A stretch of 57,310 nt of DNA, from NCBI GenBank assembly GCA_021736985.1, contig JAIPEW010000021.1:1-57310 (forward strand), given 5' to 3'. This stretch comes from Clostridiales bacterium. Its GTDB lineage: Bacteria; Bacillota; Desulfotomaculia; Desulfotomaculales; VENG01. The translations under genes were made by a program, and so were the position numbers. A model generated the notes under the pieces. The model was given only the letters and a program-made list of their open reading frames with translations, made no database searches and had not been told where the DNA came from. Positions 33,701-41,903 of the stretch are shown here, piece after piece. How positions within the stretch are numbered: position 1 is the first letter of the stretch; each line of letters starts with the position of its first letter.

Positions 33701-33907
33701 ATTGCTCTCATTCATCCACGGGTTGATGCGTTTTAAAGCCCTCTTCAAACGGTCAACGAGAATCACTTCGGTGTATGTATCCCGCTCACCATATTCAGGA
33801 GTTAACTTTTCACCATGGACAAATTCATAGCCATTTTTATTTTTAAGATATTCAATTGCAGGCAGTTCAACCAGGGTTTCTTCATTACCCATGTATCCCG
33901 TGGGCAT
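30752..33907 (-). CDS. hsdR: Type I restriction enzyme, R subunit
   Basis: 1051-aa motor and nuclease subunit. The N-terminal nuclease domain has the D...ExK motif (IPDIVIFINGIPVVVLECKSP, about residues 145-170). The SF2 translocase follows with Walker A TQGSGKS at about 325, DEAH in VLADEAHRSQ near 445, and FTGTP. The C-terminal helical region binds the methylase core. It is complete, with no stop or shift. It starts 2 bp after hsdS, so it depends on translation of hsdM and hsdS. Confidence 0.95.
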   Translation of the reverse strand: MPTGYMGNEETLVELPAIEYLKNKNGYEFVHGEKLTPEYGERDTYTEVILVDRLKRALKRINPWMNESNVNKAVRYLTRPDNLGASYLEINEQIYESIVNLNYALDQDLDGSGKKYNHTVRFIDWDNIDNNEFLVSRQFMVQGPNEKAIPDIVIFINGIPVVVLECKSPFLEKSEVENIGKYEAYDQLLWYMDSRGHNQVEGAPRLFYTNFFTGILNKYHAYVGTISSRYEHYIEWKDPYPFRKEDIEKVDDNGQNIFLQSVLDKSCLLDIMQNFILFETEKESSVRIKKICRYQQFRAVNKALHRLMHGKDSLTRGGVIWHTQGSGKSLTMVFLARKIRRISELSDSTIVVVTDRIDLDKQIYNTFLRTVSNITTPKRAGTVDDMKDLLSKAQPQIIMTTIHKFQPDKEEKETLNDSHQKSALRLEKEFPVLTTKSNVIVLADEAHRSQYKGLARNMRNALPNAAFIGFTGTPVEKEDKSTPRTFGSYIDKYSIQQAVEDGATVRIVYEGRKPELQIKGDTLEDLFEQAFEEKTDEEKEAIKQKYANKKTLVEADDRIEDIARDILQHYKEQIYPNSFKAQVVCVSRDACVKYYNFLTKHMEDIVGESLEVKIIFSGSLKDKPHLKEHYTTKAEQERLIKHFHKPIEKDKLCFIIVKDMLLTGFDAPMEQVMYLDRPLKEHNLLQAIARVNRTCGKSKKCGYVIDYYGISNFMEEALAVFDKEELGQPMESIEKVYHQMLSYREAVMGIFNGVDKNDLDAVVKKLEPEDKRAEFEVAYKKFVSAMEQLMPNNVTTQNINDLKWFTYVKAAAKARFEPEKQMDISDCGDKVKEIISEHLESHGVKQWIKPITLSDTDFEEKVNSLQTDEARASSMEHAVKNVIQIRMDDNPVYYTSLYEKLQNILEETKHNWEERKKKLEEFIKNDIKQGEQKEAEALGLATEEYAFFEVVKQNLLPEEQQQGDVVKEAEAEYISNDIIDLSKDIAQDVSEIVRDNYVIDWTTNPTKTADIERAIYMMLTKNYFKQLNIETRKKMVQPLLQLAKKHFAQLG

Positions 33908-33909
33908 AA

Positions 33910-35181
33910 CTAGCCCTCCTCAGAAACTTTTACACGTGTTTTTCCAGTAAGGAGTTTTTGCATAAGGCCTTTTTTAAGTTGTTGGAGGTATTGTTTCTTG
34001 GACTCATAATAGTTTTGTTGCTGGTCTATCTCAGATAAAATATCTGCTATCTTCTTTTGCTCGGATTTAGGGGGAATAGCTATTTTAAATTCTTTTATTA
34101 TCTGTTGACTTATATTCGGTTGTGCTCCTCCAGCACTCATCTGAATTAATCTAAACCTATTAAATATAAGATTATAATAAATAAATTCATGTTCTATATC
34201 ATCAGATTTGGCTTGTATTGCACAGCATGCCTGATTAGTAGTTGCTTTAACTTTTATTATAGATAATTGACCTATTGTTGCGCCATACATAGCCATAATA
34301 ACAGAATCTTCAGGAAGCAATTCCACAGATGTTTCATTTAAAGCTTTATCATTTATTTTTTCTTCTGTATCATAAATATATTTTGCATACAATTCTCCAG
34401 TTTTTATCCACGGATAAATTCCATTTTTATAATAATCCTTTCTTCTTCTACTTGGAGTACTACCACTTGTAGTAGCACAAACTTCTTTAATAATTTTTAC
34501 TTCCCATTCAACAGGAATCTCTCCAACTTCCGTCTTCTTTAATTCTGTATGCCCGATTCCTTTTGTTAGCAGTTTCTGCATTAATCCTTTTTTTAGTTCT
34601 TTTGTCTTTTCTATTAATGCATCTGTTTGTTCGATTTGCTGGTCTACAGTGGAAAGGATATCGGCAATTTTCTTTTGTTCTGGAAGTGGCGGTAATACTA
34701 TTTTTAAAGAATCAAAAAAACCTAATCCTAGTGTTTTTATAGTACTTCCAATACTAAGTCGCTCAAACATTGGCTTTCGGTAATAAAAATCACAATAAAG
34801 ATACATATTATATAAATTATCATTACAGACATAATTAATAAAATGCTGACTTGTAGCCATTTCCCTTCCTGTAATTCCTACTTTTCCGATTGTTGCATCT
34901 CTTGATAGTACTACAGTTTCTTGAGGTAATATTACTGCTGAAGAGTTATTAATCCCCTCTTGAGTAGTATAATCTTCCGTTTCATTAATGTATCTTTTGT
35001 CTAAACGATGCAAGTCTTTTAAAGAAATCCAAGGAATATTTCCATCCCAATAAGCAGTCTTTTTTTTGTCAGGTGTATGTCCAGAAAAACGTTTTGCAAC
35101 TTTATCAATATAATCTACTTCCCAATCAACAGGTATCTTTCCTAACTCTGTATCCTTATATTTCTCATCCATTATACCCAT
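33910..35181 (-). CDS. hsdS: Type I restriction enzyme, specificity subunit
   Basis: 423-aa DNA-recognition subunit with two target-recognition domains (about 1-150 and 215-360). Each is followed by a conserved helix region. The two copies are PLPEQKKIADILSTVDQQ and PKSEQKKIADILSEIDQQ, each ending LKKGLMQKLLT. The repeated helices set the spacing of the two half-sites. It is 15 bp downstream of hsdM. Both domains appear intact; the recognition sequence cannot be read from the protein. Confidence 0.93.
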   Translation of the reverse strand: MGIMDEKYKDTELGKIPVDWEVDYIDKVAKRFSGHTPDKKKTAYWDGNIPWISLKDLHRLDKRYINETEDYTTQEGINNSSAVILPQETVVLSRDATIGKVGITGREMATSQHFINYVCNDNLYNMYLYCDFYYRKPMFERLSIGSTIKTLGLGFFDSLKIVLPPLPEQKKIADILSTVDQQIEQTDALIEKTKELKKGLMQKLLTKGIGHTELKKTEVGEIPVEWEVKIIKEVCATTSGSTPSRRRKDYYKNGIYPWIKTGELYAKYIYDTEEKINDKALNETSVELLPEDSVIMAMYGATIGQLSIIKVKATTNQACCAIQAKSDDIEHEFIYYNLIFNRFRLIQMSAGGAQPNISQQIIKEFKIAIPPKSEQKKIADILSEIDQQQNYYESKKQYLQQLKKGLMQKLLTGKTRVKVSEEG

Positions 35182-35196
35182 GTCACCTTCTTCAAC

Positions 35197-36714
35197 TTAT
35201 ATTTCTTCAAATCCAAGTTCTTTTAGGTATCTATTTAATTTGTTCTCAGTTTCCTTGGTTTGTTTATTCAAATCCTTTATCTCTGCAATTACACCAGGAA
35301 TATCTACTACTTCTTCTTCCTCAGTAGTATCTACATAACGACTGATATTCAGGTTATAATCGTTTTCTTCAATGGTTTCCGAATCTACAACAGAAGCATA
35401 CTTTTCTACATCCTGAAAATCATCAAAAGCTTTTACTATATGCTCAATATCTTCTTCCCGAAGTTTATTTTTATTTCCATCTTTGACGTAACCATGACTT
35501 GCATCTACAAAGATAATTTTCCTCTTCCGTTCCTGTGTTTTAGTCTTATTTATTATTAACAATGCTGCAGAGATACCAGTGCCGTAAAAAACATCCTCAG
35601 GCAAACCAATAATGGCTTCAATAAGGTCATCCTTTACAAAGCCTTTTCGTATTTTCCCTTCTGCTCCTCCTCTGAATAGTACCCCGTGAGGGATTACGGT
35701 TGCCATTTTTCCTTTAGCATTCAAACTTGCCACCATATGGCTTACAAATGCTAAGTCGCCCTGGGTTTTAGGAGGTAATCCATAAGGAAATCTATTATAA
35801 GCATCAGCCTCAGCTTCTTCTTTTCCCCAATTTTTCATTGAAAACGGTGGATTTGCCAATACTTTATCAAAAGTTTTTAGTACTCCACCTTCTACATGCA
35901 TTGGTTCCATCAAGACATCGCCTTTTTTGATGTCCGCTCCTTTAGCATTATGTAAAAGCATATTAATTTTACAAACAGCCCAGGTGGATAAGTTAATTTC
36001 CTGGCCGAAAAGAGATATATTTCTCCAGTTTCCACCCTGCTCCCTTATATACTTTAAGCTTTGAATTAGGAACGAACCACTGCCTACTGTGGGGTCATAT
36101 ATCCTATCCCCTACCTGTGGCTTTAATATCTTAACCATTGCCATTACCACATGCTGAGGTGTGTAAAACTCGCCACCACGCTTACCGCCTTCGTCAGCAA
36201 ATTGTTTGATTAGATATTCATAAGCGTCTCCAAGCACATCATCTCTTTCCAGGTTATCACTGGCAACGTTTATATTATCAAAAAGCAGCAGGAGCTGAGA
36301 CAACTTCCTATCAGGGACTCTTTCCTTGTCATTATAGTTTGCAGTAGTTAAAACTCCGATTAGCTCATTATTTTTTGGTTCGTCCTCTATTGATTTGAAA
36401 GCTATGTCCAACTGTGGGCCGATATCGATTGTAAGGTCTTTTAGTTTATGCCATCTTGCTCTTTCAGGCACATAAAAGGTTTCAAAAATAGCAGGGTCAA
36501 TCAAGATTTCTTCTATTTCCTCTTCACTCATGCCCTGCTGCAAAAATTCTTCTTTTTTCTTATTCCTCTCCGAATTAAATTCATCGTTCATCCTTTTTAG
36601 AAAAAGCATTCCGAATATGTAATCCTTGTATTCAGCAGCTGTTAATTCGCCCCTTAATATGTCAGCAGCACTCCATAGAGTAGATTCAAGTTCCTGTAAA
36701 GTTAATTTTGCCAT
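35197..36714 (-). CDS. hsdM: Type I restriction enzyme, methylase subunit
   Basis: 505-aa N6-adenine methyltransferase. The SAM-binding motif I is [11 protein letters not shown] at about 210, and the catalytic NPPF is in [12 protein letters not shown] near 290. An N-terminal HsdM_N helical domain and a C-terminal coiled coil complete it. First gene of the hsdMSR operon. ATG preceded by GGAGCG. Confidence 0.95.
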   Translation of the reverse strand: MAKLTLQELESTLWSAADILRGELTAAEYKDYIFGMLFLKRMNDEFNSERNKKKEEFLQQGMSEEEIEEILIDPAIFETFYVPERARWHKLKDLTIDIGPQLDIAFKSIEDEPKNNELIGVLTTANYNDKERVPDRKLSQLLLLFDNINVASDNLERDDVLGDAYEYLIKQFADEGGKRGGEFYTPQHVVMAMVKILKPQVGDRIYDPTVGSGSFLIQSLKYIREQGGNWRNISLFGQEINLSTWAVCKINMLLHNAKGADIKKGDVLMEPMHVEGGVLKTFDKVLANPPFSMKNWGKEEAEADAYNRFPYGLPPKTQGDLAFVSHMVASLNAKGKMATVIPHGVLFRGGAEGKIRKGFVKDDLIEAIIGLPEDVFYGTGISAALLIINKTKTQERKRKIIFVDASHGYVKDGNKNKLREEDIEHIVKAFDDFQDVEKYASVVDSETIEENDYNLNISRYVDTTEEEEVVDIPGVIAEIKDLNKQTKETENKLNRYLKELGFEEI

Positions 36715-37117
36715 CTATATTTTCACGCTCCTAAGGATTAGTTATTTTCAGCAATAATTTCCACATTTTTTATTATAATATACATTTTTGTCAACCGTAA
36801 GTAATAACCCAAAATTTTCTTAGCAATTATTATGTATAACTATCAGGCTATCACATTTGACTATGTGCAATCGTAAACGTTGCCTATGATTATAGCCTTC
36901 ACCAGAACAACCCTTAGCTTTATAAAGGATTCTGTGACTTTACTTTAGTTGGCCAGGACAAACTTGTCCTTGTATGGCTTGAGTGGAGCGGCTTCAGAGG
37001 AACGACTTGAGCTGGTCTATAACAAAACTTTCACCTTCGTATATACAAAAGAAAGATGCCCATAGTCAGACATCATTCTTTGTTCTAACTTATCAAGCTT
37101 TTTACTGTTGCTTACCT
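36715..37117. other. 400-bp gap upstream of hsdM
   Basis: Must hold the hsd promoter. It also carries the near-palindrome GGACAAACTTGTCC (36957-36970) and TGGAGCGGCTTCAGAGGAACG-like degenerate repeats. No gene seen. Confidence 0.35.
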
Positions 37118-37366
37118 TTAGGCGGCTTCGAAGTAGACATTGTTAATTACAGGCACAAATAATAACAGTATTGGCATAACCATCAAAATGGCTATTTTTC
37201 TTCCCATATTCTTTTTCTGCTTCGGTAGTTTTCCTTGAAGATATATCCCCAATGAAATAGCAAAACCTATCCAGGGGAAAATAACAAAAAATCCCCACCA
37301 ACCAATAGTGAAAAATAATGTTGTTGCAACTGTTATACCTATTACAAAAGGAATTAAGTTCTGCAT
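37118..37366 (-). CDS. Small membrane protein
   Basis: 82 aa with three hydrophobic stretches (FVIGITVATTLFFTIGWW, FFVIFPWIGFAISLGIYL and IAILMVMPILLLFVPVI) and a short Lys-rich loop between the second and third. No family recognised. It sits alone inside the island. Confidence 0.5.
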   Translation of the reverse strand: MQNLIPFVIGITVATTLFFTIGWWGFFVIFPWIGFAISLGIYLQGKLPKQKKNMGRKIAILMVMPILLLFVPVINNVYFEAA

Positions 37367-37784
37367 ATCATACTCTTATTTTTATTATCATAATCGATAT
37401 ATCATCTTATCAATTAACTATTCTTTAATTTAATAATGCTTTGAGTTATTTCATATTTACTTTCTAATTATATTTCATAGCATATGCAACCACCGATTGC
37501 ACTTCAGGTTTACATCATGTTGCTTTATTTTTAGTAAGACACTCCTTACCAGTGTTTGCCTTAGTATATTTTTCAATATAATTTATATCTTTACAGCATT
37601 TTTGATTGGCAATGTGCTCAATGAATTGTTAGTTAAATCTTAATATAACAAGTTTCTAAAAACAACAATAGTAGTTTTTCTAGGACCTCTCCAGCCCAAG
37701 ATGAAAAATATCTTTAATTTGAGCAAGTAAGTATTTTCATACTGGACAAAATAAACGTAATTCTTGTCCAGTAGAGTGGTTTAC
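37367..37784. other. 417-bp gap
   Basis: ACTGGACA (37741-37748) and TGTCCAGT (37765-37772) form an inverted repeat just before the Spo0E remnant and may be an operator or hairpin. Otherwise nothing is seen. Confidence 0.35.
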
Positions 37785-37962
37785 TTGTGTTTTAGAGATT
37801 TTGATGAAATATTAAGAGATATCCAAGAATTACGGAGCAAGTTAAATGAATTAACACAGGATAAAAGTCTAATAGATGAAGAAGTACTAGTCATTAAGCA
37901 GAACGCTTGATGCAGTGCTTAATGAATACGAACAAGCCCTTAGGAAGAAATATGATAAATAG
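37785..37962 (+). pseudogene. Spo0E-family phosphatase, frameshifted
   Basis: Reading from TTG 37785 gives FDEILRDIQELRSKLNEL, then DEEVLVI. After one extra base near 37898 it continues SRTLDAVLNEYEQALRKK to a stop at 37962. SxxLDxVLNxY is the Spo0E-type aspartyl-phosphate phosphatase signature; such proteins dephosphorylate Spo0A~P and delay sporulation. The frameshift splits helix 1 from helix 2, so it is likely inactive. Confidence 0.7.
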
Positions 37963-38227
37963 TAAGAGGGAGTGTTTTTCTCCAATGAAATACAGTTGGT
38001 TCAAATGCTATGCTGAGCTTTTTTAGTGTTCTATAATAACTAATTACTTAGCACAGCTATCCTTTTCTAGGCCTTGACAAGCATGGTCCATTAACCTTGC
38101 TTTTTTTATGGGCTTTTCTATTAGCAATGGATAAAGATTATTTCTTGTGTTAAAGTATAATAGCATTGCGCACAATTCTGGGTCGTGTGATTTAGTTTTG
38201 TTGTTTATACCAAGGCTCAAGTCAACC
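37963..38227. other. 265-bp gap before the tRNA promoter
   Basis: AT-rich. No coding frame or structured RNA recognised. Confidence 0.3.
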
Positions 38228-38255
38228 TTGACAATAGTACTCAGAATGTTATAAT
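38228..38255 (+). promoter_or_regulatory. Promoter of the intact tRNA-Leu
   Basis: TTGACA (38228-38233), 16 bases, TATAAT (38250-38255), about 100 bp before the tRNA. It was probably brought in by the element to restore expression. Confidence 0.85.
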
Positions 38256-38282
38256 AGATGCGTAGTTTCCATAGGGGGTTCG

Positions 38283-38313
38283 GGTCTCACGAACTGATCC
38301 GAGAAAAACGAAC
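38283..38313 (+). repeat. Subterminal direct repeat of the island, right copy
   Basis: GGTCTCACGAAC (38283-38294) plus CGAGAAAAACGAAC, matching 19870-19900 at the left end. Confidence 0.55.
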
Positions 38314-38357
38314 TACCAAGAATAGGCCTCAGGTCAACAGTGCCATAGCTTCATCAT

Positions 38358-38442
38358 GCCGAAGTGGCGGAATGGGCAGACGCGCGCGACTCAAAATCGC
38401 GTGCCTCCGGGCGTGTGGGTTCGACTCCCACCTTCGGCACCA
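38358..38442 (+). tRNA. tRNA-Leu (anticodon CAA)
   Basis: Complete cloverleaf: acceptor GCCGAAG/CTTCGGC, long variable arm (type II), anticodon stem CGCGA/TCGCG around loop CTCAAAA with anticodon CAA, T-loop TTCGACT, discriminator A and encoded CCA. It reads UUG codons. It is also the middle attachment junction: its 5' half repeats 19751-19791 and its 3' half repeats 38862-38884. Confidence 0.95.
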
Positions 38443-38454
38443 TAAGCGAATTGA

Positions 38455-38489
38455 GCCAAACGGGTAAAAATACCACGTTTGGCTTTTTT
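38455..38489 (+). terminator. tRNA-Leu terminator
   Basis: GCCAAACG/CGTTTGGC stem followed by TTTTTTA. A decayed copy stands at 38897-38932. Confidence 0.88.
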
Positions 38490-38628
38490 ATTTATAGTCG
38501 TGTTGTAGAATCGTGTGTCGTATTATTGTGTATGGTATAAACACGTCTATACGGTTTAAACGAAATTTCCCGCCGGGTTTTAAAACAAAAACACCTTAAT
38601 AAAAATTAAGAAAGAAGGGGTTTTTGTT

Positions 38629-38658
38629 ATGGGTAAAAAGAGAAGAACAAGTTCTTGA
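38629..38658 (+). pseudogene. Integrase gene start, remnant of a second element
   Basis: AAGGGG, a T-rich spacer, then ATG and GKKRRTSS before a TGA. Leader and first codons match the integrase-like gene at 19940 (MSKKRRTK). This is all that is left of the recombinase of a second, collapsed element in the same tRNA. Confidence 0.65.
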
Positions 38659-38861
38659 AATAACAACTTATTTAATTAAAAGGTTGTCCATACTGTGGAC
38701 GCCCCAAGTAACGAACTTATTTAGACAACTTTCTAATAGTCTGACCCGGTGTGATTACTACTCATACCCTTTTAAATTCCCGTATGCAAGCGTTCTCAAC
38801 AGTAGTCAGCATGTCTACCGTTGAGTTAGAACAAATTTAACCCCGCTTTGGTTCCGGTATT

Positions 38862-38960
38862 TCGACTCCCACCTTCGGCACCATAAGCGAATTGAGCCAA
38901 AACGTAAAAAATGCCATGTTTGTTTTTTTTTATTTTTAATCGTGTTGTAGAATTGTGTGC
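38862..38960 (+). repeat. 3' half of tRNA-Leu with decayed terminator: right attachment junction
   Basis: TCGACTCCCACCTTCGGC, ACCA, then the downstream AAGCGAATTGAGCC repeat the intact locus at 38427-38525, with losses in the terminator stem. It marks the far right end of the second element. Confidence 0.85.
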
Positions 38961-38994
38961 CATTTTAACGTATCACTTTAAAAGCTAATTTTAG

Positions 38995-39329
38995 TGGAAA
39001 AACAACAGTACAGCAATGAATTTAAAGAACAAGTAATAAGAGAAGAATGCATTGAAAACAGGTAATGTGGCTTTAGTAGCCCGCAAACACACGAGATTTC
39101 ACCTAATACTATTCATACTTGAATGCTTACATAGAGTCGTTCCATGCATGATTGTTATAAACGGCATGAGTTCCAGAGTTTTTCTGAGGCCTACCAGTCA
39201 ATAGCTGAATATATGGACTATTATAACAACAGACGCAGACATAGTAGTATTAATTACAAAGCCCCAAATGAGTTTTATAAGCTAGTATCTGGCCTTCAGA
39301 TACTAGCCTCAGCATTAAGAGCTGCATAA
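38995..39329 (+). pseudogene. IS3-family transposase remnant, internally deleted
   Basis: An OrfA start (QQYSNEFKEQVIRE, then GNVALVARKH in another frame) passes directly into the last 60 residues of the OrfB integrase core (YKRHEFQSFSEAYQSIAEYM, DYYNNRRRHSSINYKAPNEF). The DDE catalytic core is gone. Several stops and shifts. Confidence 0.85.
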
Positions 39330-39739
39330 TCTTTTTCATTGGTTTTTTAAAATATGTTTTTGGTGAGTACGCGGGGTGGCTGTCATGACCGTTACTTTAT
39401 TCTTTTTTGATTTATTTATATCAATAAGCATGGAAATGTTCTCGCATTATTATGAATGCTGAAGCACTAAGTGGATATTCTCCAATCTTCGGGGGGTCAA
39501 CTCGTGTATAAAATGGTAATACCTATTGGATAAAAAACATGCCTATCTATTTGTGCAAACAGCTTACACATACATTTTTCTAGTTGCTTGCCTTTTGCGT
39601 GGGCTTTTTGTTTTTTTTGATAAAAAATGACATTATTTTGCAAAGGTGTGTACTTTTACAAAAAGAATTTTTATATTACATATTTTTTTCTAACACGTTA
39701 GGCCATTTTTATAATATAATTTAAAGGGAGGAAATTTTT
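39330..39739. other. 410-bp gap before the DUF3467 cluster
   Basis: AT-rich, with T-runs near 39610-39620. It likely holds the promoter of the following cluster. Nothing else recognised. Confidence 0.3.
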
Positions 39740-40030
39740 GTGGATAGCCAGAAGCCCAACTATTATTGTAATATTGCAACAGTTCAAGGACTAGGTGTTA
39801 ATGATATAAAAATAGGTCTTGGTATAAAAAAGGACCATACACAACCGCCAAATGAAGAGGATTATGATTTTTATGTTTTAGTTAGCCCTCAACACTTAAA
39901 ATCGTTAGTAAGATTATTAACTGACCAATTAAAGACTTATGAGAAAATTTTTGGTGAAATCAATTTAGAACCTAATGAACAAAGTTTACAGGAATTAGGA
40001 GATAGAGTTGAGGTCGTGAGGAATACATGA
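39740..40030 (+). CDS. DUF3467-like protein, first gene of a three-gene cluster
   Basis: 96 aa. YDFYVLVSPQHLKSLVRLLTDQLKTYEKIFGEI matches the DUF3467 pattern (SPQHAK-like, then YExxFGEI). Its function is unknown; DUF3467 proteins are small beta-rich domains. GTG start after GGGAGG. It overlaps the next gene by four bases (ATGA), so the two are translationally coupled. Confidence 0.75.
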   Translation: MDSQKPNYYCNIATVQGLGVNDIKIGLGIKKDHTQPPNEEDYDFYVLVSPQHLKSLVRLLTDQLKTYEKIFGEINLEPNEQSLQELGDRVEVVRNT

Positions 40031-40401
40031 TTTTTTCTTCTACCGACCCAATGCATAGAAAAGTAATCTTAAAAGAACATACATGGAATAATAAAATTTT
40101 ACAAGATCATCCGGAAGTAGAACCATATATAAATGAGATTAAATCATTAATGACGTGTCCATACTATATTTTAAGAGATTTACATGAAGTTGAGCCTGGA
40201 AACAAAGAAGTACATCCTACTCGAGAAGAGTATATTGATTTAATTCGTTCGAAGACTAAACCTAATATGATACTTTTGCGTGCTATAGTTGACCATGTGA
40301 CAAACCCAGGTGAAGTTGTAACAGTTATTAAAAGTAATAAATTAAGAGGTCTTACAACGGAAGGTGGGGTGGTTTATGTTAAGTCGAAAACTACCACTTA
40401 A
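40027..40401 (+). CDS. Possible BECR/RelE-like nuclease-fold protein
   Basis: 124 aa. The layout (WNNKILQDHPEVEPYINEIKSLMTCPYYI, then LLRAIVDHVTNPGEVVTVIKSNKL) resembles phage-type BECR (barnase-EndoU-colicin-RelE) nuclease domains. Conserved His-Pro-Glu near residue 29 and a C-terminal beta strand set are visible. Assignment by pattern only. It overlaps both neighbours, suggesting a toxin-antitoxin-like operon. Confidence 0.5.
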   Translation: MIFSSTDPMHRKVILKEHTWNNKILQDHPEVEPYINEIKSLMTCPYYILRDLHEVEPGNKEVHPTREEYIDLIRSKTKPNMILLRAIVDHVTNPGEVVTVIKSNKLRGLTTEGGVVYVKSKTTT

Positions 40402-40639
40402 AAAAATACAAAAAACTTTAAAAATAGACTATGATAAAGAGCATGACATCCTTTATATTTCAATTAACAAACCAACCCCTTCATATTCTAACGAAGAAGG
40501 ATGGAAAGGTGTTTTTATTAGACGAGAAATTGATAGTGATATTATTACTGGAGCAACCATATTGGATTACTCAAAACGAAGTATAAATTCTTTAAAAAAG
40601 CATATCCCTTTTAATGTAGATTTTCACAAAGTTGTTTAA
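40376..40639 (+). CDS. DUF2283 protein, third gene of the cluster
   Basis: 87 aa. IDYDKEHDILYISINKPTPSYSNEE, then GATILDYSKRS, is the DUF2283 signature. DUF2283 genes often pair with DUF4258/RelE-like genes and may be antitoxins. I start at ATG 40376, six bases after AAGGTGGGG, and not at the GTG 40364 inside the ribosome binding site. It overlaps the upstream gene by 26 bp. Confidence 0.78.
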   Translation: MLSRKLPLKKIQKTLKIDYDKEHDILYISINKPTPSYSNEEGWKGVFIRREIDSDIITGATILDYSKRSINSLKKHIPFNVDFHKVV

Positions 40640-40974
40640 TCCCTTACTGGGGATTATCGTATTACTCCCTGAACTTCGTACCTGCCCCGGGTGCACGAGC
40701 GTGGAAGTATTCGGACCGTAAGCCCAACTTCGTACCGGTACACAGAAGGACCTTATATACCGGATTACGTCGCAATTTACCGGGTGCAAATGACCAGCGG
40801 GTTCGAGCTTGATCCACTATACCACCAAAACTGCCATTCTAATGAAATTCCTATCGAATATGACTTACTTTAAAGCTGTCATATAGTATAGGTGGCATGG
40901 ATGCTCTGCTGTTACCAGCAAGGACTTCCGGCACAATCTTGGGGATCGGCCGGCCTGAGATTATGTTTATGGCA
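40640..40974. other. Region downstream of the tnpB remnant
   Basis: In IS200/IS605 elements this side of tnpB usually carries the guide-RNA-like right end, and GC-rich inverted segments are present (CCGGTACACAGAAGG, GATCGGCCGGCC). ACTTCGTACC occurs twice (40673 and 40728). I cannot define the IS end. Confidence 0.35.
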
Positions 40975-41523
40975 TCAGGCACAGTGTTTTAAGATAAAGT
41001 TTGTGCCTACACCTGAACTGCCTACATAGTCTGCGTTCATCCCTTGTGTATTGCAATTGGTGCACCGGGCCAGGCCAACACCGTTTTTCTTACCCTGGCT
41101 GTAGCGTTTAATACTGACCTGGCCGCAGTACGGGCACCGTTTGGAGGTGTTCCTGGGGCTGACCTTACTAGTCACAATCCCCCGATGCAACCCCTTATAC
41201 CGGGTATATTTAACGATACGACCCTTGACCCAGTGGTTAAATTTACTATTCAGCCAGCGTGATTTGCTGCCCTTTTGGGGTTTGAGGTTTCCCAGGTGCT
41301 CGAACACAATTACCCTTGCGCCATGGTGCACGGCAAAGTCTGTAATTTGTTTGGATACCCGGTGGGCAATATCGTTATTGAGGTTGCTTACCTTATTCCA
41401 CAAGTCTTTGGCAAAGCGTTCACCTTCGGGTATAACCCTGGTCTTTTGCTGCAGGTTAACAATCTTCTCTAAAAGCCTCTTCCTAAGGTGGTTATCCTTC
41501 TTACCGCTAATGAACTTAACGCA
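40975..41523 (-). pseudogene. tnpB (OrfB) remnant of an IS200/IS605 element
   Basis: The C-terminal two thirds of a TnpB RNA-guided nuclease: VKFISGKKDNHLRKRLLEK, LWNKVSNLNNDIAHRVSKQI, RuvC-II glutamate in RVIVFEHLGNLKP, the zinc finger CPYCG...CTNC, and RuvC-III with Asp in NADYVGS. The N-terminus with RuvC-I is missing and the frame lacks a proper start. GC content is higher than the neighbourhood. Confidence 0.85.
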
Positions 41524-41529
41524 TCCCGG

Positions 41530-41647
41530 GTTAAAAGAACAACTTTGGGGTGGGCACCTGTGGAACCCTTCTTACTATGTCGGCACCGTAGGCCAAATAT
41601 CCGAGGAAACTGTTAAGAAGTATATTGATGCCCAGAAGACAAGGTAG
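41530..41647 (+). pseudogene. tnpA (Y1 transposase) C-terminal fragment
   Basis: GGHLWNPSYYVGTVGQISEE, then KKYIDAQK, is the tail of an IS200/IS605 TnpA (the W-x-P-S-Y-Y/F-V region). It runs on the plus strand, against the tnpB remnant and against the tnpA N-terminal piece that starts at 41778. Confidence 0.8.
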
Positions 41648-41649
41648 GT

Positions 41650-41778
41650 TATCTTATATAAAAGTTCTCTCACATCGCTTGCGACTTCCCCATTGAGTAT
41701 GGGTTTTCGGTATTTTGTGCACCAGACCATATGATAACCAATTTGGTACACACTATTTCGGTTACGTTTAAGCTCCAT
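41650..41778 (-). pseudogene. tnpA (Y1 transposase) N-terminal fragment
   Basis: MELKRNRNSVYQIGYHMVWC, then TKYRKPIL, is a TnpA N-terminus. After some 43 residues it meets the inverted C-terminal piece at 41647. The HUH and catalytic Tyr region is lost, which indicates an inversion or deletion between IS copies. Confidence 0.8.
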
Positions 41779-41857
41779 AGATTACAACTCCTGCATTGCA
41801 CTTGTTGTATATATTATAACATATGATTAGGTTGATACCACTAAAAACAAGTAAAAA

Positions 41858-41903
41858 GAAGCGGCCTTACTCCTGACTAAAGTCAGAAGAATGCGGCCGC
41901 TTC
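41858..41903 (-). terminator. Hairpin at the end of the ecfA remnant
   Basis: GAAGCGGCC and GGCCGCTTC flank an inner CTGACT/AGTCAG hairpin. On the minus strand it is followed by TTTTT, as for an intrinsic terminator. Confidence 0.75.

Noticed and set aside
38258-38467. 69-codon frame across the tRNA-Leu
   Set aside because: It reads through the tRNA and its promoter region and resembles nothing.
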